From Oscillospiraceae bacterium (GTDB taxonomy: Bacteria > Bacillota > Clostridia > Oscillospirales > Ruminococcaceae): a stretch of DNA of 37,405 bases. Both the position numbers and the translations under genes were made by a program. Shown piece by piece: positions 1-7,959 of the stretch. Position 1 is the stretch's first letter. Each line of letters starts with the position of its first letter. Below the pieces are notes generated by a model, which saw only the letters and a list, made by a program, of their open reading frames with translations, was not told the DNA's origin and ran no database searches. Location: NCBI GenBank assembly GCA_017548485.1, contig JAFYZY010000141.1:1-37405 (forward strand), read 5' to 3'.

Positions 1-753
1 GACCGCGACAGGAAGATGACGATACTGCTGACTCCGTATATGAGCTGCTCTGCAAAGATCCCGATCTATGCGGTATTCTCCGCGGCGTTCTTCCCGCAGC
101 ATGCGGCTCTGGTGATGATCGCACTGTACGTGACCGGCATAGTGGTCGGCATACTCGCGGCCCTTCTGTTCAAGAACACGCTGTTCAGGGGCAAACCGGT
201 CCCGTTCGTAATGGAACTGCCGAACTACAGGCTCCCTTCCGCAAAGACTGTTGCGCTGCTCCTGTGGGAGAAAGCACGCGACTTCATAGAGAGGGCATTC
301 ACGATCATTTTCCTTGGATCCATGGTGATCTGGTTCCTGCAGACATTCGATTCCAGGATCAACGTGGTGAGTGATTCCGCCGACAGCATGCTTGCACTGA
401 TAGGCAGATATATCGCACCGGTATTCGGACCTCTCGGGTTCAATGACTGGAGAGTTGCGACGTCGCTCATATCCGGATTCACCGCCAAGGAGTCGGTCAT
501 CAGCACTCTCGCTGTGCTGCTTGGGACCAGCATAGACAGTCTGGGAAGTGTTCTCAGCCAGTTGTTCACGCCTCTCACGGCAGTCAGTTTCCTCGTTTTC
601 ACACTGCTGTACACCCCGTGCGTGGCCGCTGTAGCTGCGGTAAGAAGAGAACTTAACTCAGGGCTCAAGACCCTTACGGTAGTCATATCCCAGTGCATCA
701 TAGCCTGGATAGTCGCCTTCGCGGTGTATACTTTGGGAGGACTGATCCTTTGA
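1..753 (+). CDS. feoB: Ferrous iron transport protein B, C-terminal part (5' end outside window)
   Basis: This is the membrane half of FeoB, the GTP-driven Fe2+ importer of the cytoplasmic membrane. The reading frame is open from base 1, so the G domain and first membrane segments lie upstream of the window. The TPYMSCSAK stretch at the visible N-terminus is the conserved Cys-containing FeoB core motif, and the later GFTAKE and YTPC segments are also typical of the gate/core region. Several hydrophobic helices follow to the C-terminus. The TGA stop at 751-753 overlaps the TTG start of the next small gene, so the two are probably translationally coupled. An internal ATG at 16 is not the real start. 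Family assignment is strong. Confidence 0.95.
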   Translation, partial: DRDRKMTILLTPYMSCSAKIPIYAVFSAAFFPQHAALVMIALYVTGIVVGILAALLFKNTLFRGKPVPFVMELPNYRLPSAKTVALLLWEKARDFIERAFTIIFLGSMVIWFLQTFDSRINVVSDSADSMLALIGRYIAPVFGPLGFNDWRVATSLISGFTAKESVISTLAVLLGTSIDSLGSVLSQLFTPLTAVSFLVFTLLYTPCVAAVAAVRRELNSGLKTLTVVISQCIIAWIVAFAVYTLGGLIL

Positions 754-893
754 GATTGCAGGACATTCTGATCATCGCGCTGATCGCAGCTGCAGCTGTG
801 ATAGCTGTGCTGCGGGTGAGAAACGGCAGCGGCAGCTGCGGTCCTTGTGAAAACTGCCCCGGGAGTATATACTGCAGTAAGAAAAAGAACTAA
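750..893 (+). CDS. FeoB-associated Cys-rich membrane peptide
   Basis: A 47-residue peptide with one N-terminal transmembrane helix (about residues 4-20) and a Cys-rich tail spaced C-x2-C-x2-C-x5-C, ending in basic residues. This matches the small FeoB-associated Cys-rich protein family found next to feoB in Firmicutes; a role in Fe2+ handling at the membrane is inferred. I place the start at the TTG at 750, which overlaps the feoB stop and lies 9 bases after GGGAGG at 735-740. The upstream in-frame ATG at 693 lies inside feoB and has no comparable ribosome binding site. A second TTG at 756 is a possible alternative. Confidence 0.8.
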   Translation: MRLQDILIIALIAAAAVIAVLRVRNGSGSCGPCENCPGSIYCSKKKN

Positions 894-910
894 AAAACCA
901 ACAGATAACG

Positions 911-944
911 AAAGCCGGACAGTCTTTTTCTGCTCCGGCTTTTT
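911..944 (+). terminator. Rho-independent terminator after the feo genes
   Basis: A 9-bp stem (911-919 with 934-942) followed by a T run at 940-944. It closes the feoB transcript just before the ribosome binding site of the next gene. Confidence 0.8.
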
Positions 945-957
945 GGGAGGCTGAGTT

Positions 958-2181
958 TTGAAAACAGATGCAGACATACTGATAATCGGTGCCGGAGCTT
1001 CCGGAATGGCGGCTGCCCTGCAGGCTGTACGGGACTGCCCGGAAGCACGAATCGTCCTTCTCGAACGGTCCGACAGACCCGGGAAGAAACTTCTGACTAC
1101 GGGGAACGGCAGATGCAATCTCTCCAACAGAGAGATCGGTATCTCGTGCTACAATCCCGCTGCAGAACGCTTCACGCAGGTACTTGATAACTACGGCGGA
1201 GATATCGGATTCTTCCGCAGTCTTGGACTGATGACCAGGGAAGATGCGGAGGGAAGGGTATACCCGCTGAGCGGTCAGGCGTCATCGGTGCTGGATGTGC
1301 TCCGGTTCGCAGTCGCTTCATCCGGAGCGAAGATCATATGCTCCGCCGAGGTGACCGGCATCTCCGAAGAAGGCAGCGGCTTTACTGTAACAACAGCCGA
1401 CGGAAGACAGTTCACATCCCGGAAGGTGATAGCCGCCGTCGGTTCTCCGGCGGGTGCGCACGGATATGACAATAAACAGCTGATATCGTCGTTCAGGCGC
1501 AGAGGGATACGGCTCAGGCCGTTCTCTCCCGCATTGGTATATCTGTCCGTCGATGAACTGCCCGCCCAACTCAGGGGAACAAGGGTGCAGGCGGAAGCGA
1601 CTCTCAGACTGGAGGACGGCAGATCGTTCAGCGAGACCGGAGAGGTGCAGTTCGGAGAGGGATATGTGTCGGGCATCTGTGTGATGGACCTTTCAAGAGA
1701 GTATGACGGAGAGGCAGGGGCCGGGATCGAGTTTGATCTCTGCCCGGAACTGACGGCGGAAGATATCGCGGAAAACCTTGAGACAGCGAGGATATCCAGA
1801 GCGGACGCCCCCGCTTCCGCTGCCCTTACCGGACTGGTACCGAAGGCGGTGGGAGAGACTGTTCTCAAGCAGTGCTGCAAGGACGTCTTCAGGAGGAAAA
1901 CAGGCTCTCTGACAGCGGAAGAGATCCTCTCAATAACCGAACTGGTCAAGAGATTCAGGCTCAGAGTGAGCGGAAAAGGGCCCTTCAGAAGCGCTCAGAT
2001 ATGCACCGGAGGCACGGACGAGCTCAACGGAAGCACGCTGGAATCAACTGTCTGCAGAGGGTTGTACTTCTGCGGAGAGATAGTGGATGTGGATGGAAAG
2101 TGCGGGGGATACAACCTCCACTGGGCGTGGGCTTCCGGAAGAGCGGCCGGAGCTGCCGCCGCTGCGGCGCTGAATGAATGA
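958..2181 (+). CDS. NAD(P)/FAD-dependent oxidoreductase, BaiN/HI0933 family
   Basis: A 407-residue flavoprotein of the HI0933/YhiN/BaiN family. Visible motifs are the N-terminal Rossmann dinucleotide site (IIGAGASGMAA, about residues 9-19), the family motif TTGNGRCNLSN at about residues 47-57, and a C-terminal FAD-contacting segment CGGYNLHWAWASGRAAG at about residues 380-397. Length is normal for the family. Some members reduce dehydro-bile acid intermediates in gut Clostridia, but most have no proven substrate, so only the flavoprotein class is claimed. Start is the TTG at 958, 7 bases after GGGAGG at 945-950. It appears monocistronic, between a terminator and the riboswitch promoter. Confidence 0.88.
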   Translation: MKTDADILIIGAGASGMAAALQAVRDCPEARIVLLERSDRPGKKLLTTGNGRCNLSNREIGISCYNPAAERFTQVLDNYGGDIGFFRSLGLMTREDAEGRVYPLSGQASSVLDVLRFAVASSGAKIICSAEVTGISEEGSGFTVTTADGRQFTSRKVIAAVGSPAGAHGYDNKQLISSFRRRGIRLRPFSPALVYLSVDELPAQLRGTRVQAEATLRLEDGRSFSETGEVQFGEGYVSGICVMDLSREYDGEAGAGIEFDLCPELTAEDIAENLETARISRADAPASAALTGLVPKAVGETVLKQCCKDVFRRKTGSLTAEEILSITELVKRFRLRVSGKGPFRSAQICTGGTDELNGSTLESTVCRGLYFCGEIVDVDGKCGGYNLHWAWASGRAAGAAAAAALNE

Positions 2182-2221
2182 CTGAAAATGTGTACTATTT
2201 GTTAATTGTGAAGCGGGGGTA

Positions 2222-2250
2222 TTGACGAGGACACTTTAGCGTGCTACTAT
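2222..2250 (+). promoter_or_regulatory. Sigma-70-type promoter of the Mn riboswitch gene
   Basis: TTGACG at 2222-2227 and TACTAT at 2245-2250 are separated by 17 bases, a near-consensus housekeeping promoter. Transcription would begin at about 2257, exactly where the riboswitch P1 stem starts. Confidence 0.8.
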
Positions 2251-2256
2251 AGCAGC

Positions 2257-2346
2257 GCAAAAGGGAGTAGCTTAACGCCTGAAGGCGTATTTGGCCACCG
2301 TCATCCCGACGAGAGTCCGACCCAAATGAGATAGCAAGACTTTTGC
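2257..2346 (+). ncRNA. yybP-ykoY (manganese) riboswitch aptamer
   Basis: The RNA opens with AAAAGGGAGTAGC and closes with AGCAAGACTTTTG, the two hallmark strands of the yybP-ykoY family. P1 pairs 2257-2263 with 2340-2346; an internal GCC..GGC hairpin follows the 5' strand. The family binds Mn2+ and usually controls manganese or cation efflux genes. The P1 3' strand is also the 5' strand of the adjacent terminator, so ligand-stabilised P1 should prevent termination and turn the downstream gene on when Mn2+ is high. Confidence 0.85.
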
Positions 2347-2371
2347 CGTTAGTGCGGCAAGAGTCTTTTTT
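2337..2371 (+). terminator. Riboswitch expression-platform terminator
   Basis: A 12-bp stem (2337-2348 with 2355-2366, one G-U pair), 6-base loop, then TTTTTT at 2366-2371. It shares bases 2340-2346 with riboswitch P1, so the two structures exclude each other. Confidence 0.85.
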
Positions 2372-2406
2372 CTTGCCGCCGAAGAAAAGACCGGAGGTAA
2401 AGAATA

Positions 2407-2703
2407 ATGATGAGAAATAATATGCATTTCAACGGGCATCATAACGGCTTCGGACCGGGACATGGCTTCGGACCTGCTCCGCACAGAGGGGGATTCGGCC
2501 CCATGCATCATACAGGACCCGGCTTCGGCCCCGGCCCCGGATTCAGAAGCATCCACCGCGGCCCACGTCCTGTCCGTTCCTTCTGGTTCGGACCCGGGAT
2601 GTACAGACGTCCCCGCTACTACGGCGGCCCCGGATGCCTAGGATGTTTCGTTCCGTTCTTCATGTTCCTGATCATCATGTCCGCATTCGGCTTTATGATC
2701 TGA
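2407..2703 (+). CDS. Small His/Gly/Pro-rich membrane protein under Mn riboswitch control
   Basis: A 98-residue protein of no family I recognise. The first 70 residues are low-complexity, rich in Gly, Phe, Pro and His, with GFGP repeated four times and several HH/GH pairs. A GCLGC motif comes just before a hydrophobic C-terminal helix of about 20 residues, so it is probably a tail-anchored membrane protein with a metal-binding head. It is the only gene after the Mn2+ riboswitch and is followed by its own terminator. Start at ATG 2407 follows GGAGGT at 2393-2398; an ATG at 2410 is also possible. A role in manganese binding or tolerance is inferred from the switch and the His content only. Confidence 0.8.
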   Translation: MMRNNMHFNGHHNGFGPGHGFGPAPHRGGFGPMHHTGPGFGPGPGFRSIHRGPRPVRSFWFGPGMYRRPRYYGGPGCLGCFVPFFMFLIIMSAFGFMI

Positions 2704-2743
2704 AAAGGCGGAAGACCGGATCAGCAGATGACAAATAACGGGA

Positions 2744-2774
2744 AGAGCCCGCACCGTTCACCGGTGCGGGCTCT
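2744..2774. terminator. Hairpin between convergent genes, likely bidirectional terminator
   Basis: A 13-bp GC-rich stem (2744-2756 with 2762-2774) lies between the stop of the His-rich gene and the stop of the CarD-like gene. T runs are weak on both sides. Confidence 0.6.
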
Positions 2775-2794
2775 GACAGTTTAAGGTTTGGTTA

Positions 2795-3304
2795 TTAGAC
2801 AGAAGGACCTACGATCATAGCGTTCAGTTTTCTGGCAAGTTCCTCCTGATCCTCTCCGGATGCGTAGGAACACTCTCTCGAGATCAGTTTCTCCGCAGTT
2901 CTCATGCAGGTCTCGTCAGTGCTTCTCAGTTTTCTGGAGCACTCCTCCAGAGTTCTTTTTCTGAGGATTAGAGTGCGGAACAGAGAGGCCAGTCTGACAG
3001 GGTCGCCTTCTGTGAGTATGGACTGGTAAAGATCCCGGCGTCTGGTATCATTGTCGATCCAGATTATCTCGCCTGAATTGATATTCTCAAGGAGTTCGGA
3101 AGCCTCATCAGCGGTCATCGTTCTTCTGATCCGGGAGACCAGCTTTTCATTTGCGACCGGGACGAAAACAGTCGATCTGCTGTCGTACAGCGGTTTCATG
3201 ACATAGTAGTCCATGACACTGCCAGCGATCTCGCGCTGACAGATCTCCGTTATCTCACATATTCCCTGTGAGCTGTATGCAACGATCTCATGGACCTTGT
3301 ACAT
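2795..3304 (-). CDS. CarD family transcriptional regulator
   Basis: A 169-residue protein. The N-terminal 60 residues (start MYKVHEIVAYSSQG) match the CarD/CdnL/TRCF RNA-polymerase-interacting domain: a beta-rich module with the pattern V-x2-Y-x-G-x2-x-I, a YYVMKPL strand, and V(F)VPVAN. The rest is helical and charged, as in CarD-like proteins, which bind the RNAP beta subunit and stabilise open promoter complexes. I chose the ATG at 3304 because the CarD domain begins there; the open frame extends further upstream without domain similarity and across the divergent promoter region. The ribosome binding site is weak (GGAAAG). Targets cannot be inferred from context. Confidence 0.82.
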   Translation of the reverse strand: MYKVHEIVAYSSQGICEITEICQREIAGSVMDYYVMKPLYDSRSTVFVPVANEKLVSRIRRTMTADEASELLENINSGEIIWIDNDTRRRDLYQSILTEGDPVRLASLFRTLILRKRTLEECSRKLRSTDETCMRTAEKLISRECSYASGEDQEELARKLNAMIVGPSV

Positions 3305-3343
3305 CAGACACCAACTTTCCGGGAAACGGTTTGCCTTAATGTA

Positions 3344-3349
3344 ATTATA
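3344..3349 (-). promoter_or_regulatory. Candidate -10 box of the CarD-like gene
   Basis: A perfect TATAAT on the minus strand lies about 40 bases upstream of the start codon. The matching -35 (TTACAT, 3367-3372, 17-base spacer) is only moderate. Confidence 0.45.
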
Positions 3350-3435
3350 TCGTATAAAAATCCTGAATGTAATATTTTCCGCGCAAAAACGGACGAACCG
3401 GGCAATACGGCAAACTGAGCGGAAAAGCTGCATGG

Positions 3436-3441
3436 TATAAT
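3436..3441 (+). promoter_or_regulatory. Candidate -10 box of the glycosidase gene
   Basis: TATAAT lies about 48 bases before the ATG at 3490. No good -35 is visible at standard spacing. Confidence 0.4.
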
Positions 3442-3489
3442 TCATGTAAGGACAGAAACAGTAATTCGGAACCGTCTGGAGGGAATACG

Positions 3490-4668
3490 ATGAGACCGCT
3501 GCAGGATTACAGCCATATAAGAGGGGTCTGCTACAACCCCGGAGAGGCAAAAGACCAGGAGACGCTCGAGAGGCATCTGTCATATGCCCGGAGACTGACT
3601 ATAAACAGCACGCGCTTCTGGATGAATATGGACAGTTACGAGAAGGATCCCGACGGATACTTCGATATGCTTGAAAACTTCATGAGCACCTGCTAGAAGT
3701 TCGGACTCAGCTCGATGCCGATCCTTTTCAACGGAAACTACATCCATGAGTACACGGAGCCCTCGGAGGAGTGGTATGAGCGTGCGGACAAGTATGCTTC
3801 CGCGTTCATTGCCAGATTTAAAGACGAGCCGTACATCCTCATGTGGGACGTCATCAACGAGCCGATGTGCAACGATTACATGAACACGGCAAAAGAGATG
3901 TCCAAAGAGGAATACGAGAGAAGATTTGCCGAGCTGGAGAAATACGTGAGGCGTCTGTGCGCGATCGTGAGAAAAGCTGATCCGGAAGGGTGCATGACGG
4001 TCGGACATGAGAATGTGGATCATCTGAGATCATCCAATGACCTGGTCGACGTCATATGCTTCCACGATTATCTCAGCATAAGAAAAGATATAGAAGCGGC
4101 GATACTGGTGGCGGAGGATTACGGGAAACAGTACGGGAAGCCGATCCTCAACACGGAGACGGGATGCGTCGGAAGGGCAAATCCCTATGAAGTGGAGCTC
4201 GACCTTCTTAACAGACACCACATAGGATTCTATCTCTTCAATCTGGTGAGCCACGGATTCTGGGGCGATATCCACGGACTGGTATATGACGACGGAACGA
4301 TCAGGGATCCCTCGGTCATAGCGGCTCTGTTCGGATTTTTCCGCAACAGGACGACCGGAAGGATCCTCGCAAACGCCAACAAGGAAGGACATGCCTATAA
4401 GGCGGTAAAAGCGGTGGAGGACGCGCTGAGGGTAGAGCCTACCACGCTGTTCATGTCGAAGCCGAAGACTACCGACGATATCCTTGATGCGGCGGAGTAC
4501 TGCGTGAATATCCTTGAGGCATGCGAAATGGTGCCGATGTGGGATGCGCCTTCCGCGAAGATAGAGATCTGGAGGAGCATGCCTGAAGAGCAGAGGGACA
4601 AGCATGAGATATCCAGATTCGCGCATGAGATGGCGCTGCTTGTAAAGAAGAACTGTCTGTTTGACTGA
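3490..4668 (+). pseudogene. GH5-like (clan GH-A) glycoside hydrolase interrupted by an in-frame TAG
   Basis: The frame from ATG 3490 (after GGAGGG at 3478-3483) to the stop at 4668 encodes about 391 residues, with a single TAG at 3694-3696 and no frame change. Both sides belong to one TIM-barrel glycosidase: RGVCYNPG near the N-terminus, WDVINEP with the likely acid/base Glu, and ILNTETGC with the likely nucleophile Glu. This arrangement fits GH5-type mannanase/glucanase relatives; no secretion signal is seen, so it may act on imported oligosaccharides. The part after the stop has its own ATG at 3715 but no clear ribosome binding site and would lack the first barrel strands. It is either a recent nonsense mutation, a sequencing error, or read-through. 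TAG is used as a normal stop elsewhere in the window. Confidence 0.75.
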
Positions 4669-4685
4669 TGAATACGGGAATACAG

Positions 4686-4715
4686 CAAAGGCCCCGACTC
4701 GATGTCGGGGCCTTT
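4686..4715. terminator. Bidirectional terminator hairpin
   Basis: A 13-bp stem (4686-4698 with 4703-4715) with a 4-base loop. It lies between the convergent glycosidase and zinc-ribbon membrane protein genes. Confidence 0.7.
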
Positions 4716-4730
4716 GTCACTCAATTAATG

Positions 4731-5153
4731 CTAAGTTTTTGTTATAAACGAATTGCCGCATTTCGGACAGTCGATGCGGATCTTTCCCTTTCCGCGGGGA
4801 ACGCGGAGCCATGTCCTGCATGTCCTGCACCGGAAGAACCGGTATTCCTTCATCTGAGATAGTCTTGTCACGGTATCGGATACCGAATGGTAGGTGGAAG
4901 AAGAGAGAAAATGATCGTTCTCACACTTGCGGTTATAGAGCTGCGAGGAGAAAGCTCTCCAGACGGACCAGACAAAGAGGACCATGGAGACGGCGAAAAA
5001 GAACATGGAGATATATCCGCCTGCGGTCTTCCTGAGGAGCATGGAGAGAAGCAATGGAACAGGGACCGAAGCCATGAGGAACCTGCTCAGTTCGTCAAAG
5101 CCGCAGCGCCCTATGAATATCCTGGAAAACAGGTAAGAAATGCGATCTCTCAA
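4731..5153 (-). CDS. Small membrane protein with C-terminal zinc ribbon
   Basis: A 140-residue protein with two adjacent hydrophobic segments (about residues 25-40 and 48-66), then a cytoplasmic tail with a C-x2-C...C-x2-C zinc ribbon (CRTC and CPKCG) spaced by a basic loop. Similar proteins are common in Clostridia but have no defined function. The start is a TTG at 5153, 7-8 bases after an excellent AGGAGGGT. It is monocistronic, converging on the glycosidase gene. Confidence 0.75.
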   Translation of the reverse strand: MRDRISYLFSRIFIGRCGFDELSRFLMASVPVPLLLSMLLRKTAGGYISMFFFAVSMVLFVWSVWRAFSSQLYNRKCENDHFLSSSTYHSVSDTVTRLSQMKEYRFFRCRTCRTWLRVPRGKGKIRIDCPKCGNSFITKT

Positions 5154-5266
5154 TACAGTGACCCTCCTGCCAGATAAATATTAGAATGTACCGACGTTGA
5201 CAATCAATAAGGAAGGAGCAATGTTAACGGAGGATTTACATTTCTGATTCCATGGAGCGAGAGAAA

Positions 5267-5293
5267 ACCGCCCTCATCGACGATGAGGGCGGT
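5267..5293 (-). terminator. Terminator of the clostripain-family gene
   Basis: An almost perfect inverted repeat (5267-5279 with 5281-5293) followed on the minus strand by TTTTCTC. The rest of 5154-5322 holds no gene that I can see. Confidence 0.75.
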
Positions 5294-5322
5294 GATATCT
5301 GTTCAGAGACTGATCAGGAAGA

Positions 5323-7833
5323 TCAGAATTCCATTGCCGGCGTCCAGATGCGGTTGCCGTAGATATCTGTGAATCTGTAGGTGACGCTGAATGTGGTCCC
5401 GTTGACATAGGCGCTTCCGAGCGTGAGTCCGTCGGATCCTACTGTAATGGGATCTCCGAGCTTCTTTGTGTCGGTGTAGGTCCCGTCATAGGCATAATAG
5501 TCGCACAGGAACTGGAGCTTGTCTCCCGCCTCGATCGGCATGTTTCCTTTTGCGAACATCAGTTCGTTCTCTTCACAGAAAGGTCTCCATCCGGTGATGG
5601 TGCCGTTCTTGTTGTCGCTTGAGTACACGACCTCAAGATTGACGACAGAGGTGACTTCACTGCCGGACTCATCCTTCCTTGTGAGGATCGCGGGTATGCG
5701 GCCTCTGGTGACCCAGCTGCCGTCGTCATTGACGGTATCGGAAGTCATGTAGTAGGAGACCAGCGTGCCGTTGACTGTAGTCCAGGACTTGTCATAGTCG
5801 AATATCAGATCGTTTCCGTCTATGGTGAACAGGTTATCGAGACCGAGATCGACGAATCCTTTTCCGTCATCGACGAACACGTTGAGCTCGACGGTCTCAA
5901 TGAGGCCCCACTGGGAATCGGTGAGCGAAACGACGTTTTTGCCGTCAGAACGCTTTGTTATCGTGATGTCGCCGGGGTTGATGTAGTTCTCGGAGACGAA
6001 CTGCGCGCTCTTGCTGACAGTCTCAGTGTCGAACCAGCTGTACTGGCTCGGGATGGAGCGTCCGGACATCATCGAGAGAAGGCTCATGATGTCGGAAGGA
6101 CTGATGGAATAGCCGGAGGACTGGCTGCCGGAAGAGGTCGTATAGTTTCCGAGGAGGGAACCGAGGGGATTGCTGTAGCTTCCTCCGAGAAGCGATCCCA
6201 GGTCGATGCTCGAACCGGACTGGCCATAGTTATAGGTGGAACTTGAGTATGCGGCCTGACCGCTGGAGGCCATCGTGGCAAAAGTCTTGATGCACTTCGT
6301 GTACTCGGAGTCGAACCCGATGCTGTTGTAGGTGTTCACAGCAGAGGTCATGGATTTCATGGACTCATAGGGGAAGTAGATCGAGATGCCGTTTGCCCTG
6401 GATATGGTGGTTTTGTTGTATTTGATGCAGCTGCGCAGAGCCTCGGCGAGCAGCTTGGATTCCGTAGAACCCAGCCTGTCGCAGAAGTCGGGAAGGTCGA
6501 TCTGGTTCAGACCGTTTCCCTCCGCGAACTGTCTGGTCGTCGCCCTTGCATTGGAGACGGTTCTGTAGTTGTTGCTCTCGATAAGAGATGAAGTGGAGTT
6601 GGCGAATCTGGTGAAAACTTCGGGAACGACGCCTTCCAGTTCGGCAAGATCCACGCATGAGAGCGTGACCTGGGCGTTGCGCTCCGCCTGCTGGCTGGCC
6701 GCGACGAAATCGTCGCAGATCTGCTTGGAGAGCGTGAGGGTATCAATGGAAGTGTTCTTGGAGATGGATGTGAGCCAGTTGGTATAGTACCAGCCGGTGC
6801 CGGGCTCCGTCTCCTCGGAGGCAATGATGTAGTCGGCATACTTGGTGCAGACCATATCCGTCTCCAGTGTGGACATAAGGCATGTATCGAATCCTATCCA
6901 GTCGAAGATCACGCCGCCGTCGCTGAGAGCTTTGTCTATCTCGGCGAGATCCATGGAATCGTTTCCGCCGTTCTTCTCATCGTAACCGTATCCGGTGATC
7001 GAGCCGCCGCCGTGGTCCCAGAATATGAGGATGTTGCGGTTGGCGGGGAACTTGGACGCGCAGTACTTTATGAACTCGGACAGAGTAGACGGGTTGACCA
7101 TGGACTTGCTGCCGTAGTTCGATTCGAGAGTCTGGAGCTGTCCGCCGGAAAGGACGCGGTAGATCTGGTTGCTGCCGGAAGAGACCACCTGGTTCTGCCA
7201 TTTCTTGCAGCCGCCCGTCTCCACTATCACGTTTACATTGTCGCCGATGGTCGCCTTGGTCATCTCAACGAGGTCGTTGGTGGCCATGCCGTATTTCGAC
7301 TCGAGGTCGGTGCCGCACATGTAGATCATGATGGTGACGGTATCCTTGCCGCCGCCCAGTGCTTTGAACCTCTTGTCGCGGGCCTTGCCGCTTACAGCAG
7401 GCGTCGGCTCGGGAGTGGGATCCGGAGTGGGATCGGGAGTCGGAACGGGAGTCGGTTCCGGATCAGGTTCCGGAGTGTTCTGCGAAGGGCTGGGAGTGGG
7501 ATCCGGAGTAACAGAGGGGGTGTTATAGAACATCCCTCTCATGATGCTGAAGATCGCGATCACAGCTACGGCGATGAGGACTATCCTGCGGGCCTTCTTG
7601 GGCAGCTTGGTAAAAAGCACGCCGAGACCGAGAAGCGCCAGCGGGGATACACTTCCTCTGCTGGAACCTGCGCGGTCGGAAGAATGACCTGATGAAGAAT
7701 GCTGCTCATGAGAAGAACCGGGTCTTCCGCCCGATCCGACAGGACCGGTTCCGGCAGATCCGCCGACATGAACGTCAACTTTGCCCTGAGGTTCAGAACG
7801 TTCTCTGCTGTGTGGTCTGTTTTCATTGTCCAT
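5323..7833 (-). CDS. Membrane-anchored clostripain-family (C11) cysteine peptidase
   Basis: An 836-residue protein. Residues 1-75 are low-complexity, Ser/Gly/His-rich and presumably cytosolic. A basic stretch and one transmembrane helix (about 82-102) follow, then a Pro/Thr/Asp repeat linker (about 108-147), then the peptidase domain. The domain shows TVTIMIYMCGTDLES, the catalytic His in FWDHGGGS and the catalytic Cys in GFDTCLMS, the clostripain His/Cys dyad. A Ser/Gly/Tyr-rich insert and a beta-rich C-terminal region (about 610-836) complete it. It is likely displayed outside the cell as a type II membrane protein; substrates are unknown. ATG 7833 is preceded by AAGGAGAA. The gene appears monocistronic, with its own terminator. 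Confidence 0.88.
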   Translation of the reverse strand: MDNENRPHSRERSEPQGKVDVHVGGSAGTGPVGSGGRPGSSHEQHSSSGHSSDRAGSSRGSVSPLALLGLGVLFTKLPKKARRIVLIAVAVIAIFSIMRGMFYNTPSVTPDPTPSPSQNTPEPDPEPTPVPTPDPTPDPTPEPTPAVSGKARDKRFKALGGGKDTVTIMIYMCGTDLESKYGMATNDLVEMTKATIGDNVNVIVETGGCKKWQNQVVSSGSNQIYRVLSGGQLQTLESNYGSKSMVNPSTLSEFIKYCASKFPANRNILIFWDHGGGSITGYGYDEKNGGNDSMDLAEIDKALSDGGVIFDWIGFDTCLMSTLETDMVCTKYADYIIASEETEPGTGWYYTNWLTSISKNTSIDTLTLSKQICDDFVAASQQAERNAQVTLSCVDLAELEGVVPEVFTRFANSTSSLIESNNYRTVSNARATTRQFAEGNGLNQIDLPDFCDRLGSTESKLLAEALRSCIKYNKTTISRANGISIYFPYESMKSMTSAVNTYNSIGFDSEYTKCIKTFATMASSGQAAYSSSTYNYGQSGSSIDLGSLLGGSYSNPLGSLLGNYTTSSGSQSSGYSISPSDIMSLLSMMSGRSIPSQYSWFDTETVSKSAQFVSENYINPGDITITKRSDGKNVVSLTDSQWGLIETVELNVFVDDGKGFVDLGLDNLFTIDGNDLIFDYDKSWTTVNGTLVSYYMTSDTVNDDGSWVTRGRIPAILTRKDESGSEVTSVVNLEVVYSSDNKNGTITGWRPFCEENELMFAKGNMPIEAGDKLQFLCDYYAYDGTYTDTKKLGDPITVGSDGLTLGSAYVNGTTFSVTYRFTDIYGNRIWTPAMEF

Positions 7834-7959
7834 ATGATTTCTCCTTCAGTAAAAAGAGATAGATACATAATCTACAAATCACAGTATATCATTATTATTT
7901 CTTAATAATGCAATTATTCACAGTTGCGGATGATGACATTTTTCAATTTGTTAATAATG

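Noticed and set aside
3694..3696. TAG in the glycosidase as pyrrolysine or general stop recoding
   Set aside because: The enzyme family has no Pyl position here, no pyl genes are in the window, and TAG ends smpB, one DUF62 gene and the symporter normally.
7012..7692. Plus-strand frame with Gly/Val repeats opposite the protease gene
   Set aside because: It is the antisense of the peptidase and its DPTP linker, with no start signal.
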